Origin: Allofranklinella schreckenbergeri
GTDB taxonomy: Bacteria; Pseudomonadota; Gammaproteobacteria; Burkholderiales; Burkholderiaceae_C
DNA length: 64,000 nucleotides
Direction: 5' to 3'
Assembly: GCF_003703475.1 (NCBI RefSeq)
Contig: NZ_RDQM01000013.1
Span: 19,411 to 83,410 of the forward strand
This document shows positions 45,888-55,202 of this stretch, piece after piece. The position numbers and the translations under genes are program-made. The notes under the pieces are model-generated. The model was not told the DNA's origin. It ran no database searches and saw nothing but the letters and a program-made list of their open reading frames with translations. Position 1 is the stretch's first letter. Each line of letters opens with the position of its first letter.

Positions 45888-47432
45888 ATGAGCAGCACCC
45901 AATCCACCCTTGAACACGCAGCCCTGCAACGCATTCAGCACGAAGGTTTGCGCCAGAAAATCATGTCGGCCGATGAGGCCGCAGCGCTGATCCAGCCCGG
46001 TTTCAACGTGGGCATGAGCGGCTTTACCGGGGCCGGTTATCCCAAGGTGGTGCCGCAGGCGCTGGCGCGGCGTATCGAGGCGGCGCATGCGGCAGGCCAG
46101 CCGTTTCGCATCGGCTTGTGGACGGGCGCTTCCACCGCGCCGGAACTCGACGGCGCGCTGGCCAAGGTGGAAGGCATCGATATGCGCCTGCCGTACCAAA
46201 GCGACCCGACCGTGCGCGCCAAGATCAACGCGGGCCACATGCAGTACGTCGATATCCACCTCTCGCACGTGGCGCAGTTTGTCTGGTTCGGCTTTTTGGG
46301 GCATTTGAACGTGGCGGTGATTGAAGTCGCCGGCGTGTTGCCCGATGGCAGCCTCATTCCCAGCACCTCGGTGGGCAACAACAAGACGTGGATCGAGCAG
46401 GCCGACCATGTGATTCTGGAAGTCAACGCCTGGCAAAACCCGGGCCTGCAAGGCATGCACGACGTGTACTACGGCACGGCGCTGCCGCCGCATCGCCAGC
46501 CCATCATGATGACCGAGCCGGGCCAGCGCATTGGCGAGGCCACCTTGCGTTGCGATCCGGCCAAGGTGATTGCGGTGGTGCCAACGCATGCCAGCGACCG
46601 CAACAGCGCCTTTGCCCAGCCCGATGCGCAATCGCAAGCCATTGCGGGCCACATCATCGAGTTTTTGCAGCATGAAGTGGCCAAAGGCCGCCTGCCCAAG
46701 GAGTTGCTGCCCTTGCAGTCCGGCGTGGGCAATATCGCCAATGCCGTGCTGGCGGGCTTGAATGAAGGCCCGTTTGAAAACCTCACCGCCTATACCGAGG
46801 TGTTGCAAGACGGCATGCTGGACATGCTCAAAAGCGGCAAGCTACGCACCGCCTCCTGCACGGCGCTGTCGCTCAGCCCGGAGGCCGCGGCGTATTTCAA
46901 TACCCATATCGACCAGTTTCGCGAGCGCATCGTCATCCGCCCGCAGGAAATCAGCAACCACCCGGAAATCATCCGCCGCCTGGGGCTGATTGCCATGAAC
47001 GCCATGATCGAGTGCGATATCTATGGCAACGTCAACAGCACCCACTTGATGGGCAGCGCCATCATGAACGGCATTGGCGGCTCGGGCGACTTTGCGCGCA
47101 ATGCCTACCTTTCCATCTTCATGTCGCCTTCGATGGCCAAGGGCGGCTCCATCTCTTGCATCGTGCCGATGGCCTCGCATGTGGACCATACCGAGCACGA
47201 CGTGCAAGTGCTGGTCACCGAGCAGGGGCTGGCCGATTTGCGCGGCCTGGCCCCCGTGCAGCGTGCCAAGTGCATCATCGAGCGCTGCGCCCACCCCGAT
47301 TACCGCGATGCGCTCAACGAGTATCTGGAGCGCGCCAAGCACAAGGCCACCGGCCAGCACACCCCCCACGATTTGACGCAGGCGCTGTCCTGGCACCAAC
47401 GCTACGTTGAGACGGGCAGCATGAAGCCTTGA
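45888..47432 (+). CDS. Acetyl-CoA hydrolase / succinyl-CoA:acetate CoA-transferase family protein
   Basis: Class I CoA-transferase family enzyme of 514 residues that moves CoA between carboxylic acids, typically succinyl-CoA to acetate. Supporting blocks: FNVGMSGFTGAGYPKVVP near 44-60, VGNNKTWIEQADHVILEVN near 165, the likely catalytic glutamate in TAYTEVLQDGMLD near 305, and GGSGDFARNA near 400. The ATG is preferred over a TTG four codons upstream. It ends at an 18-bp perfect terminator hairpin, next to repeat copy 12. Confidence 0.92.
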   Translation: MSSTQSTLEHAALQRIQHEGLRQKIMSADEAAALIQPGFNVGMSGFTGAGYPKVVPQALARRIEAAHAAGQPFRIGLWTGASTAPELDGALAKVEGIDMRLPYQSDPTVRAKINAGHMQYVDIHLSHVAQFVWFGFLGHLNVAVIEVAGVLPDGSLIPSTSVGNNKTWIEQADHVILEVNAWQNPGLQGMHDVYYGTALPPHRQPIMMTEPGQRIGEATLRCDPAKVIAVVPTHASDRNSAFAQPDAQSQAIAGHIIEFLQHEVAKGRLPKELLPLQSGVGNIANAVLAGLNEGPFENLTAYTEVLQDGMLDMLKSGKLRTASCTALSLSPEAAAYFNTHIDQFRERIVIRPQEISNHPEIIRRLGLIAMNAMIECDIYGNVNSTHLMGSAIMNGIGGSGDFARNAYLSIFMSPSMAKGGSISCIVPMASHVDHTEHDVQVLVTEQGLADLRGLAPVQRAKCIIERCAHPDYRDALNEYLERAKHKATGQHTPHDLTQALSWHQRYVETGSMKP

Positions 47433-47454
47433 AGCTGAGGGCGGGAGCGCCCGC

Positions 47455-47504
47455 AAAAGAAAAACCACGCTTGCCCGGCCTTGGAAAAGCGTGGTTTTTC
47501 TTTT
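47455..47504 (+). terminator. Strong terminator after the CoA-transferase gene
   Basis: An 18-bp perfect stem whose halves begin AAAAGAAAAACCACGC and end GCGTGGTTTTTCTTTT, with a 14-base loop. It can serve both directions and directly touches repeat copy 12. Confidence 0.95.
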
Positions 47505-47584
47505 AATTACAAATCATTGGGAAATAAAACCACCTTGTTTCGGCATGATGGGTGGAAAGTTGTTTTTCTTTTTGATTTGTATTG
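47505..47584 (+). repeat. Intergenic palindromic element, copy 12
   Basis: Outer TACAAATCA/TGATTTGTA pairs perfectly; CCACC beside the core pairs with GGTGG; core TTGTTTCGGCATGATGG. It lies between the terminator and the stop of a leftward lipoprotein gene. (Number 11 was reserved for the doubtful remnant near 40.2 kb and is not counted.). Confidence 0.9.
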
Positions 47585-47594
47585 AGTGGAATGC

Positions 47595-49376
47595 TCAAGG
47601 TTGGGCTTTGACGACCATCTCCTGCGTCATCTCCATCCCGCGCGGGGTCAGCAGCCATTGCGCCTTGACGGTGTCGAGGTCTTTGTACAGCGCGATGGAG
47701 GCTGCCGTCAGGGGCCAGGTGACGTAGTTGTAGAGATCCTCCCACTCGCTGGTGGATTGCTCGGCCAGCGCATCCTCGGTGAGGGTGGAGAGCATATCCA
47801 CATAAGCGCTGCCGTTGGCCTCCATATACAACAGGGGCGGCGTTGCCAGAGCGGGGGCTTTGAGCAAGCTGCTGAGCTTGTCTTTGTCGGCCTCGCCCAG
47901 GGCGGCGCCAAGGGCGCTGGAGGACATGGCAAGCCAGATCGACTCGTCGGTGGGCAGCTCGATGTCCCACTTGCTGGCCACGCCGTCGCTTTTCAGGTTC
48001 AAACCGGCCAGCTCCGGCACAAAGCTTTGCACCATGCCCAACAGCGCCGAAGGGTTGGCCGAAGCCAATAGCAGCGTGCCGGAGAATGTTTCAGCGGCCA
48101 AATCCAGCTTGGAAAACTCCACGCGCAGCCCTTGCAGCCAGTCGGAGGCGCTGGAGAGGAACGCCAGTGCTTCGGCGCTTTCCAGCGCCAGCTCGTTCAA
48201 CGGGGTCAGGTAAGCGCATCGGTAGGGCGCAGCCTTCACGGCGCTGAGCTGTTTCTGCAGGAAGCTGGCTGCGGCGCCGGCATGCACGCCGCCGCCAAAG
48301 ACGAGGTTGCCCGGCACGGTGCCCAGGCCCGCAACGGGGGCGGGCAGGGCGCTGAGGTCCTGGGCCAGCTCGGCAGGCATCTCCAGCAAGGCATGCAGGC
48401 GGACGGCCTGGCCGTCGAGCTGGGTGGCGCCGCCCACCAGGCGCGGGGCCTTGGCGGCCAGGCTTTGCAACTCGCTGCGGCAGGTTGCATCCAGCGGTGT
48501 GTGCAATTTGTCTTGCACGGCTTGGGACAGCCAGGTGGGCGTTTGCCCATCGCCGATGGTGCGCGCCAGCAAGCGCTGGGTATCGACAAAGCCCGTGGCG
48601 CCGCCGTTGAGGTAGCCGTATTGCTGGTTGATGGCGGCAATGGCGCCGCTATCGACCAGCGACTTTGCCGGGCGGCTCAGGCCCAGCAAGCTCGCCAGCG
48701 GTGCATCCTCGCGTTGCATATCAAGGGTGATGACAAGGTGTTTGCCCACGACGGCCACAACGCTGCGCACGCGCGCCGGTGGTGCTGTGGCGTCTTCGGC
48801 AGCGCGACCGTCGGCAGCGCGATGAGGCTGGGCGCCGGCGAAGTGCCAATAGCGCTGGCCCTGGATTTCGCCAGTGGCCAAATTCGGCCCAAGCTTGGCC
48901 TGGGCCTCATCCATGAAGGCGTTGAACTTGGCGGGATCGGCCAGCTCCAGCCGCAGCACCGGCAGGGCGTGGATTTCGTAGAAGGCCGCCAGCATGTTGT
49001 TGAGGTCCAGGCCGATGCTGGCGAAACCTTCAGGCTGGCTGAGTTTGGCGTGCAGCAAATCCAAAAGCGCATGCGATTTTTGGCGCGCTTGGGCATCGTC
49101 CAGAGAGTCGTCGAGCACTTCCTGCAAGCGCGCCAGGGTTTGCAGCAGGCTGGGGTGCAGGGTGTTCATCCAGCGGGTATTGAGGGCCTGGTAAGCCTGG
49201 GGCATGCGCTCCAGATTGCCGAAGGCAAAAGCCGTTTCCGCCGGGGCGTAGGCCAGCGGGATGTTGCGTGCGCTGCCTGCGCCCAGGCTGGCGCAACCGG
49301 AGATGAGCGCTGCGGCCGCCATTGCGGAAGCGGCCAAGGTGTAAAGGGCGAAGCGTTGTTTTGGCTTGTTTTTCAT
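47595..49376 (-). CDS. Lipoprotein of unknown function, paralogue A
   Basis: 593-residue protein with a lipoprotein signal peptide (AAALISGC, Cys near 28), so it is anchored to a membrane facing the periplasm. The rest is soluble. Shared blocks with the next gene upstream are PLAYAPAETAFAFGN near 40, YEIHALPVLRLELADPAKF near 133, GQRYWHFA near 172 and KAAPYRCAYLTPLNE near 385, so the two are ancient tandem duplicates. I do not recognise the family; a relation to DUF3352 proteins is only a guess. The 124-base gap separates it from paralogue B in the same direction. Confidence 0.85.
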   Translation of the reverse strand: MKNKPKQRFALYTLAASAMAAAALISGCASLGAGSARNIPLAYAPAETAFAFGNLERMPQAYQALNTRWMNTLHPSLLQTLARLQEVLDDSLDDAQARQKSHALLDLLHAKLSQPEGFASIGLDLNNMLAAFYEIHALPVLRLELADPAKFNAFMDEAQAKLGPNLATGEIQGQRYWHFAGAQPHRAADGRAAEDATAPPARVRSVVAVVGKHLVITLDMQREDAPLASLLGLSRPAKSLVDSGAIAAINQQYGYLNGGATGFVDTQRLLARTIGDGQTPTWLSQAVQDKLHTPLDATCRSELQSLAAKAPRLVGGATQLDGQAVRLHALLEMPAELAQDLSALPAPVAGLGTVPGNLVFGGGVHAGAAASFLQKQLSAVKAAPYRCAYLTPLNELALESAEALAFLSSASDWLQGLRVEFSKLDLAAETFSGTLLLASANPSALLGMVQSFVPELAGLNLKSDGVASKWDIELPTDESIWLAMSSSALGAALGEADKDKLSSLLKAPALATPPLLYMEANGSAYVDMLSTLTEDALAEQSTSEWEDLYNYVTWPLTAASIALYKDLDTVKAQWLLTPRGMEMTQEMVVKAQP

Positions 49377-49500
49377 GGGAATGGAATGGGGCGCAATGGG
49401 GGGATAAAGGCATTGAGGCTGCCCGGGCGGGCAGCCTCAATAGCGGGTTTCAGTGGTGGATCTCAGCAGTGAATCTCAGCAGCGGGTTTCAGCCACGGCT

Positions 49501-51300
49501 TTACCGGAATTGGGTTTCGCTGGTCAGCTCCAGGCCACGGCTGCTGAAGTGGTAGTTGCTGCTGACAAAGCGCAGCGATTGGTACAGGTCGATGGCGGCC
49601 TGGTTCAGCGGCTCCATCAACTGCTCGAGCTGGTGCAGGCCCAAATCATCGGCCTCGGGCGGCATCATGCTGCGGGAGAGGTCGTTGAACTCTTTTTGCA
49701 GCTTGGCGTAGCTGGGGCCATCGGCGCCGAAATAAACCAGCGGGGCAGGGGTCAGGCCCGTGGCTTTGAGCGCATCTTCCAGCGGCTTTTGCCCATCGCT
49801 GCCAACGGCAATGCCCAGGCTCTTGTCGGTCATGGCCAGCCAGGCCTTGTCTTGCTCTTGGCTGATCGTGCCCAGCAGGGGCGATTGCAAGGGCTTGGCC
49901 TGGCCGTCGGGCAGCAGGCCCAATTTGCCCAGCTCGGGCATCATGCCTTGGGCCATACCCAGCAGACCTTGCGGGTTGGGCGAGGCCACCAGCAGCATGC
50001 CGCGCACTTTTTGCGTGTCCAGATCCAGCTCTTGCAAATGCACACGCACGCCCGAGGCGAAACCGGCCACGGCGTACAGCCCGGCAATGCTTTGGTTCAT
50101 TTGCGCCATGCCTTCGTTCAGCGGAGCCAGCAGCGCGCACTGGTAAGGCGCGGCTTGCACCGCCTGGCTTTGCGCTTGCAGGAACTGGGCCAGTGGTTGG
50201 ATGTTGAGGCTGAAGCCAAACTCCACGCCCTGGCGGCTGCTGCCCAGCGCGGGCACGGGCGCGGCGATTTTCTGCAAGTCGCCAGCGATCTTGCTCTCCA
50301 GCTCCAGCAGGCCGCTGAAAACGGCTTTTTGCTGGCTCATTTCCTTGGCGCCACCCATCAGGCGCGGGGCTTTGGCCGCGATGGATTCCAGCTCGGCTTT
50401 GCAGGTGGCGTCGATGACGATGCCATCCTCTTTCAACTGGCGGCTGATCCAGTTGTTTTGCTCGGGCATGGCCAGCGCCAGCATGCGGCGCGTATCCAGC
50501 AACAAACTGGGGCCGTAGGGCTGGTAGCCAAACTCCTTGTTGACGGCGGCCAGCTCGCCCGAGTCGATGACGGAACGGGCGGGCTTTTCCAGCCCCAGCA
50601 AGCGCGGCATTTGGGCCAAATCGGATGAGGGCACGATGCTCATCACCAGATGTTGGCCAACGACGGCCCACACCAGTTGCGGCCCAGTTGGGGCCTGCGT
50701 TGGCTTGGCAGTGGCGGGCTGCGCAGCTTGCGTGGCCTCCTGGGGTTGTTCGTCCTGGGCCTGCTCAGGTCGATCCAGTGCGATGTGCCAATAGGGCTGG
50801 CCGTTGACCTCGGCCGTGGGGATTTTTTCACCGAGCTTGCCTTCGATCTCGGCGATGAAAGCCTGAAAACGCTGGGTGTCGGCCAGCTCCAGCCGCATGA
50901 CGGGCAGGGCGGCGATCTCGTAAACCGCAGCCATGCTGTTGAAGCGGATGCCCATGCTCTCCAGCGTTTCGGGCTGTTGCAGGCGCTCTTTCACCCATTG
51001 CAGGGCGGTCTGGGCCTGGGGTTCATCCTCCTGGGCCAGGGCCTCCAGCGAGCGGTCGATGGTTTGCAGCACGGCAGCCTTGATGCTGTTGACCATAGGC
51101 GTGACGGTGTCGATATACGTCTTGGGTGCAGGCTCAAAGTTGCCCATCACATAGGCCGTGCCCGCGGGCGCGTAGGACAGGGGCAGATTGGCCGCCGGGG
51201 CGGCTTTGGGCGCAGCGGGCGCTTCGGTGGTGGCTTCTTCTTTCTTCGAGCAAGCCGTCAAAGCGACGCCCAGCGCAATGACGAGTGCGGTTTTCTTCAT
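49501..51300 (-). CDS. Lipoprotein of unknown function, paralogue B
   Basis: 599-residue lipoprotein with lipobox VALTAC (Cys near 17) followed by a charged then Ala/Pro-rich linker. Shared blocks with paralogue A: PLSYAPAGTAYVMGN, YEIAALPVMRLELADTQRF, GQPYWHIA and QAAPYQCALLAPLNE. Two cysteines in the second half (TCKAELES and YQCALL) match those of A and may form a disulphide. It is divergent from hisB with about 200 bases between them and is probably transcribed with A. Confidence 0.85.
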   Translation of the reverse strand: MKKTALVIALGVALTACSKKEEATTEAPAAPKAAPAANLPLSYAPAGTAYVMGNFEPAPKTYIDTVTPMVNSIKAAVLQTIDRSLEALAQEDEPQAQTALQWVKERLQQPETLESMGIRFNSMAAVYEIAALPVMRLELADTQRFQAFIAEIEGKLGEKIPTAEVNGQPYWHIALDRPEQAQDEQPQEATQAAQPATAKPTQAPTGPQLVWAVVGQHLVMSIVPSSDLAQMPRLLGLEKPARSVIDSGELAAVNKEFGYQPYGPSLLLDTRRMLALAMPEQNNWISRQLKEDGIVIDATCKAELESIAAKAPRLMGGAKEMSQQKAVFSGLLELESKIAGDLQKIAAPVPALGSSRQGVEFGFSLNIQPLAQFLQAQSQAVQAAPYQCALLAPLNEGMAQMNQSIAGLYAVAGFASGVRVHLQELDLDTQKVRGMLLVASPNPQGLLGMAQGMMPELGKLGLLPDGQAKPLQSPLLGTISQEQDKAWLAMTDKSLGIAVGSDGQKPLEDALKATGLTPAPLVYFGADGPSYAKLQKEFNDLSRSMMPPEADDLGLHQLEQLMEPLNQAAIDLYQSLRFVSSNYHFSSRGLELTSETQFR

Positions 51301-51502
51301 GGTTCCTCCAGGTGGTTCAAGCGGCGCCTAAGCGTTGCCGCAAAAGGCGCGCCATGATACTGGCGGCCCTGCGGCAGGGCCGGGGCTGCGCAGGGGTGTT
51401 ACCTCCTGTCACGCTTGTCGCGGCGCAGGCGCAAAAGGGCTGGTGGCGCCAGCAACACGCTCTACAATTTCGCGCCCCACGATTGCCCCTCACCTATTGC
51501 TT

Positions 51503-52129
51503 ATGACCTCCTCCGCACTTGTTCCCACTCAGCACAACGCCGCGCGCGTGGCCGAAGTCAACCGCCATACGGCAGAAACGCGCATCCACGTGCGCGTCAA
51601 CCTGGATGGCTGCGGGATTTCCAACCTGCGCACGGGCATTGGTTTTTTCGACCACATGCTCGATCAAATCGCCCGCCACGGCATGCTGGATCTGGATGTG
51701 CATTGCGAGGGCGATCTGCATATCGACGGCCACCACACGGTGGAGGATGTCGGCATCACCCTGGGCCAGGCCGTGGCCCAGGCCGTGGGCGATAAAAAGG
51801 GGCTGCGCCGCTATGGCCATGCCTATGTGCCTTTGGACGAGGCGCTCAGCCGCGCGGTGATCGACTTGTCTGGGCGGCCAGGCCTGTTTTTCGATATTCC
51901 CTTCACCAGCGCCATGGTGGGTCAGTTCGACACCCAACTGACGCGCGAATTTTTCCAGGGCTTTGCCAATCACGCGCTGGCAACCGTGCACATCGACAAC
52001 CTCAAGGGCGAGAACGCCCACCACCAGGCAGAGACGGCCTTCAAAGCCTTTGGCCGCGCCTTGCGCCAGGCTGTGGAGCACGACGCGCGCATGGCCGGCC
52101 AGGTGCCCTCCACCAAGGGGGTGTTGTAA
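51503..52129 (+). CDS. hisB: Imidazoleglycerol-phosphate dehydratase
   Basis: Histidine pathway step 6, 208 residues, single-function type. Metal-binding motifs are intact: [13 protein letters not shown] near 49, [10 protein letters not shown] near 76, [10 protein letters not shown] near 155 and [18 protein letters not shown] near 172. The start [10 protein letters not shown] was chosen since the longer frame upstream is non-coding in character. First of hisB-hisH-hisA. Confidence 0.97.
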   Translation: MTSSALVPTQHNAARVAEVNRHTAETRIHVRVNLDGCGISNLRTGIGFFDHMLDQIARHGMLDLDVHCEGDLHIDGHHTVEDVGITLGQAVAQAVGDKKGLRRYGHAYVPLDEALSRAVIDLSGRPGLFFDIPFTSAMVGQFDTQLTREFFQGFANHALATVHIDNLKGENAHHQAETAFKAFGRALRQAVEHDARMAGQVPSTKGVL

Positions 52130-52303
52130 GCCCTGTGGCATCTCCAGCCTTGGCGGCGTGCGCGTTGCCTGCATATGCGATGGCCTGTATCGGTATTTGC
52201 ACCCGCGCCAAGAGTGGCAACATGAATAGGCGATGCGCCACGGATGCACCCGCGCAGCGGCACTGGCGCTTTTCTTGAATTCCCGGTTTTTCTGGAACCT
52301 TGC

Positions 52304-52999
52304 ATGCAACCCAGTCACACCCTGGCCATTGTGGATTACGGCAGCGGCAATTTGCGCTCGGTCTGGCAGGCCGCACGCCATGCCGCGCAAGACACAAGCT
52401 GGAATGTTCTCCTCACCCAAGACCCGGCGCAAATCGCTGCGGCGGATCGCCTCATCCTCCCCGGCCAGGGCGCCATGGGCGACTGCATGCGCGAGCTGCG
52501 CGCCAGCGGGCTGCTGGAGCTGGTGCTTGAAGCCGCGCGCAGCAAACCGCTGTTTGGCGTTTGCGTCGGCATGCAAATGCTGCTGGAGCGCAGCGAGGAG
52601 GGCGATGGCCCGCAAGGCACCGCCTCGCTGGGCCTGATCGGCGGGCGCGTGCGCCGCTTTCGCTTTGACGACGGGCAACGCCAGGCCGACGGCAGCCGCT
52701 TCAAAATCCCGCAAATGGGCTGGAACCGCGTGCACCGCCCGCAGCAGGCGCAGGGCCAGCACCCCAACGCCCAGCACCCCATGTGGGCAGGCATCCCCGA
52801 CGGCAGTTGGTACTACTTCGTGCACAGCTACTACGCCGAGCTGGCCGATCCCAGCCACTGCGCGGGCGTGGCCGATTACGGCGGCCCGTTTACCTGCGCC
52901 ATCGCCAAAGACAACCTCTTTGCCACCCAATTTCACCCCGAGAAAAGCGCCGCCCAAGGCATTGCCCTGTACCGCAACTTCCTGCACTGGCAGCCCTGA
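52304..52999 (+). CDS. hisH: Imidazole glycerol-phosphate synthase, glutaminase subunit
   Basis: Class I glutamine amidotransferase of 231 residues that feeds ammonia to HisF. The nucleophile is in [12 protein letters not shown] near 86, and His/Glu of the triad in [11 protein letters not shown] near 213. [11 protein letters not shown] near 11 is typical. It needs HisF as a partner, which is not in the window. Confidence 0.96.
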   Translation: MQPSHTLAIVDYGSGNLRSVWQAARHAAQDTSWNVLLTQDPAQIAAADRLILPGQGAMGDCMRELRASGLLELVLEAARSKPLFGVCVGMQMLLERSEEGDGPQGTASLGLIGGRVRRFRFDDGQRQADGSRFKIPQMGWNRVHRPQQAQGQHPNAQHPMWAGIPDGSWYYFVHSYYAELADPSHCAGVADYGGPFTCAIAKDNLFATQFHPEKSAAQGIALYRNFLHWQP

Positions 53000-53077
53000 A
53001 GCGGCATTTCAAAGGCTGCCCCCTTTCTTCAACCCACTGCGCCGCAGCGCGCAACCACTCCTGCCCCCCAGATCACC

Positions 53078-53821
53078 ATGCTGCTGATCCCTGCCATAGA
53101 CCTCAAAGACGGACATTGCGTACGCCTCGTGCAAGGCGATATGGACCAATCCACCACCTTCGGCCAAGAGCCAGCCCTTGTGGCCCAGCGCTGGCTGGAT
53201 GAGGGCGCGCGCCGCCTGCACCTGGTGGACCTCAATGGCGCATTTGCAGGCAAGCCCAAAAACCTGGCCGCCATCAAAGCCATCCTGAAAGAAGTGGACG
53301 GCGAAGTGCCCGTGCAACTGGGCGGCGGCATCCGCGATCTGGACACCATCGAGCAGTACATCGACGCGGGCATCCAATACGTCATCATCGGCACCGCCGC
53401 CGTCAAAAATCCCGGCTTCTTGCGCGATGCGTGCAGCGCCTTTGGCGGCCACATCATCGTCGGGCTGGACGCCAAGGACGGCAAAGTCGCCACCGACGGC
53501 TGGAGCAAAGTCACCGGCGTGGAAGTCACCGATCTGGCGCGCAAGTTTGAAGACCTGGGCGTCGAATCCATCATCTACACCGACATTGGCCGCGACGGCA
53601 TGCTCACCGGCATCAACATCGAAGCCACCGTGCGCCTGGCCCAGGCCGTGGACATCCCCATCATCGCCAGCGGCGGCCTCAAAGGCATGGACGACATCGA
53701 AAAACTCATCGAAGTCGAAGCCGAAGGCATCGAAGGCGTGATCTGCGGGCGCGCCATCTACACCGGCGATCTGGACTTTGCCAGCGCCCAGGAGCGCGCC
53801 GACGAACTCTCAGGCGCTTGA
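53078..53821 (+). CDS. hisA: Phosphoribosylformimino-5-aminoimidazole carboxamide ribotide isomerase
   Basis: Barrel-fold isomerase of 247 residues, histidine pathway step 4. [21 protein letters not shown] carries the catalytic Asp near 8, [14 protein letters not shown] near 82 binds phosphate, and [11 protein letters not shown] near 130 carries the second Asp. [12 protein letters not shown] follows. It is the last his gene here; the usual next gene hisF is replaced by repeats and rdgC. Confidence 0.97.
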   Translation: MLLIPAIDLKDGHCVRLVQGDMDQSTTFGQEPALVAQRWLDEGARRLHLVDLNGAFAGKPKNLAAIKAILKEVDGEVPVQLGGGIRDLDTIEQYIDAGIQYVIIGTAAVKNPGFLRDACSAFGGHIIVGLDAKDGKVATDGWSKVTGVEVTDLARKFEDLGVESIIYTDIGRDGMLTGINIEATVRLAQAVDIPIIASGGLKGMDDIEKLIEVEAEGIEGVICGRAIYTGDLDFASAQERADELSGA

Positions 53822-53842
53822 GCGAAGGCGAGCCAACGCCCC

Positions 53843-53895
53843 CGCCCTGCACCCGCAATCGCACCGTCGTGCACCGTCGTGCACCGTGCAGGGCG
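53843..53895 (+). promoter_or_regulatory. Hairpin with internal tandem repeats after hisA
   Basis: CGCCCTGCAC pairs perfectly with GTGCAGGGCG. The loop contains a 10-base unit GCACCGTCGT repeated twice plus a partial third. No T-run follows directly. It might be a weak terminator or a processing structure at the 3' end of the his operon. Confidence 0.5.
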
Positions 53896-53905
53896 ATAAC
53901 GCTTA

Positions 53906-53986
53906 TTTATACAAATCAAAAAGAAATAAAATACCCATGTTTCGGCATGATGGGTATTGAATTGATTTCAATTTGATTGGTAATAT
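53906..53986 (+). repeat. Intergenic palindromic element, copy 13
   Basis: Left arm ATACAAATCAAAAAGAAATA, then TACCCAT pairing with ATGGGTA around the core GTTTCGGCATG, right arm TTTCAATTTGATTGGTAA. One of the best-preserved copies. Confidence 0.9.
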
Positions 53987-54027
53987 GGAGGCTGTGCGGA
54001 TGCAACGCACAACCCTCTTGGGCAGGA

Positions 54028-54106
54028 TTTTTTTCTCGATCATCCGAAAAGAAATCCCCCTGTTTCGGCAACGTGGGCATAAGGTGCTTTTTCCTCATTG
54101 GAAAAG
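54028..54106 (+). repeat. Intergenic palindromic element, copy 14 (diverged)
   Basis: Direct orientation, 41 bases after copy 13. GATCATCCGAAAAGAAAT on the left, core CTGTTTCGGCAACGTGGG, right CTTTTTCCTCATTGG. The arms pair less well, so it looks like an older copy. It lies about 100 bases before rdgC. Confidence 0.68.
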
Positions 54107-54202
54107 CCTGCGGCAGACGCCCATCGCCTGGCTGCATGCCCTTTTTAAAACCGCGCCAAGCCGCTTTCGCCCCCGTTACCAAGACGCAAAGGACCCACCC
54201 CC

Positions 54203-55132
54203 TTGTTCAAAAACCTGTTGCTGTTTCGCATTGCCCAAAGCTGGACGGGCGATGACCTCTCTGCCGCCACCGCCGCGCTGGAAAACTTCGCCTTCACCCC
54301 GTGCAGCGCCACCCAGGAAAAATCCACCGGCTGGCAGCCCCCGCGCGGCGCCGAGCACGGCGCCATGATCGAATCCGTGGGCGGGCACTGGATCTTGCGC
54401 CACGTCACGCAGACCAAAATCCTGCCCGCCTCCGTGGTGCAAACCCATTTGGACGAAAAAGCCCAGGCCATCGAAGCGCAAACCGGCCGCAAACCCGGCC
54501 GCAAAGAACTGCGCGATTTGAAAGACGAAATCCGCCTGAGCCTGCTGCCGCTGGCCTTCACCAAAACCCAGGGCACATGGGTGTGGATCGACCCGCGCCA
54601 GCGCCTGCTGGCCATCGACAGCGCCAGCCTGCCGCGCGCCGACGACATCCTCACCGCCCTGGTCGAGCAATGGCCCGGCTTCGTGCCGCGCCTGATCCAG
54701 ACGCAGGAAACCCCCGCCGCCGCCATGAGCGCCTGGCTGGAGGAGCAAAGCGCCCCCGGCGCCTTCCAGCTTGGCGACGAGTGCGAACTCAAAGCCGCCG
54801 ACGACACCAAAGCCAGCGTGCGCTACGCCCGCCATGCGCTGGAAATCGACGAAATCCGCGGCCACCTGCAAGCGGGCAAACGCCCCACGCGCCTGGCCCT
54901 GGGCTGGGGCGATCGCAGCCAATTCCTGCTCACCGACAGCCTGCAAATCAAACGCCTGGCCTTCACCGATACCGTGCATGAAGACCGCGACAAGGCCGAC
55001 GACCATTTCGACGCCGATGTGGCCCTGACCACGGGCGAGCTAAGCCAGCTGATCCCGCAATTGCTGCAAGCGCTGGGCGGCGAGCAGGCCAGCGACCAAA
55101 CTAGCGACCAAGCCAGCAGCGAAGGGGCTTGA
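54203..55132 (+). CDS. rdgC: Recombination-associated protein RdgC
   Basis: Ring-shaped DNA-binding protein of 309 residues that limits RecA activity. MFKNLLLFRIAQSW at the start is the family start and is encoded by TTG. Further matches are GRKELRDLKDEIRLSLLP near 105 and WVWIDPRQRLLAIDSAS near 126. The tail is rich in Gln, Ser and Asp. It is a single gene after repeat copies 13 and 14. Confidence 0.95.
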   Translation: MFKNLLLFRIAQSWTGDDLSAATAALENFAFTPCSATQEKSTGWQPPRGAEHGAMIESVGGHWILRHVTQTKILPASVVQTHLDEKAQAIEAQTGRKPGRKELRDLKDEIRLSLLPLAFTKTQGTWVWIDPRQRLLAIDSASLPRADDILTALVEQWPGFVPRLIQTQETPAAAMSAWLEEQSAPGAFQLGDECELKAADDTKASVRYARHALEIDEIRGHLQAGKRPTRLALGWGDRSQFLLTDSLQIKRLAFTDTVHEDRDKADDHFDADVALTTGELSQLIPQLLQALGGEQASDQTSDQASSEGA

Positions 55133-55202
55133 GCGACCGGCGTTGTGTGCCTTGCCAATCATTGCGCTCCGGGGTCAGGGCGATGTGCGGTGATTTGTCA
55201 CA

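Noticed and set aside
53973..54368. Frames between hisA and rdgC
   Set aside because: They run through repeat copies 13 and 14 and into rdgC out of frame.
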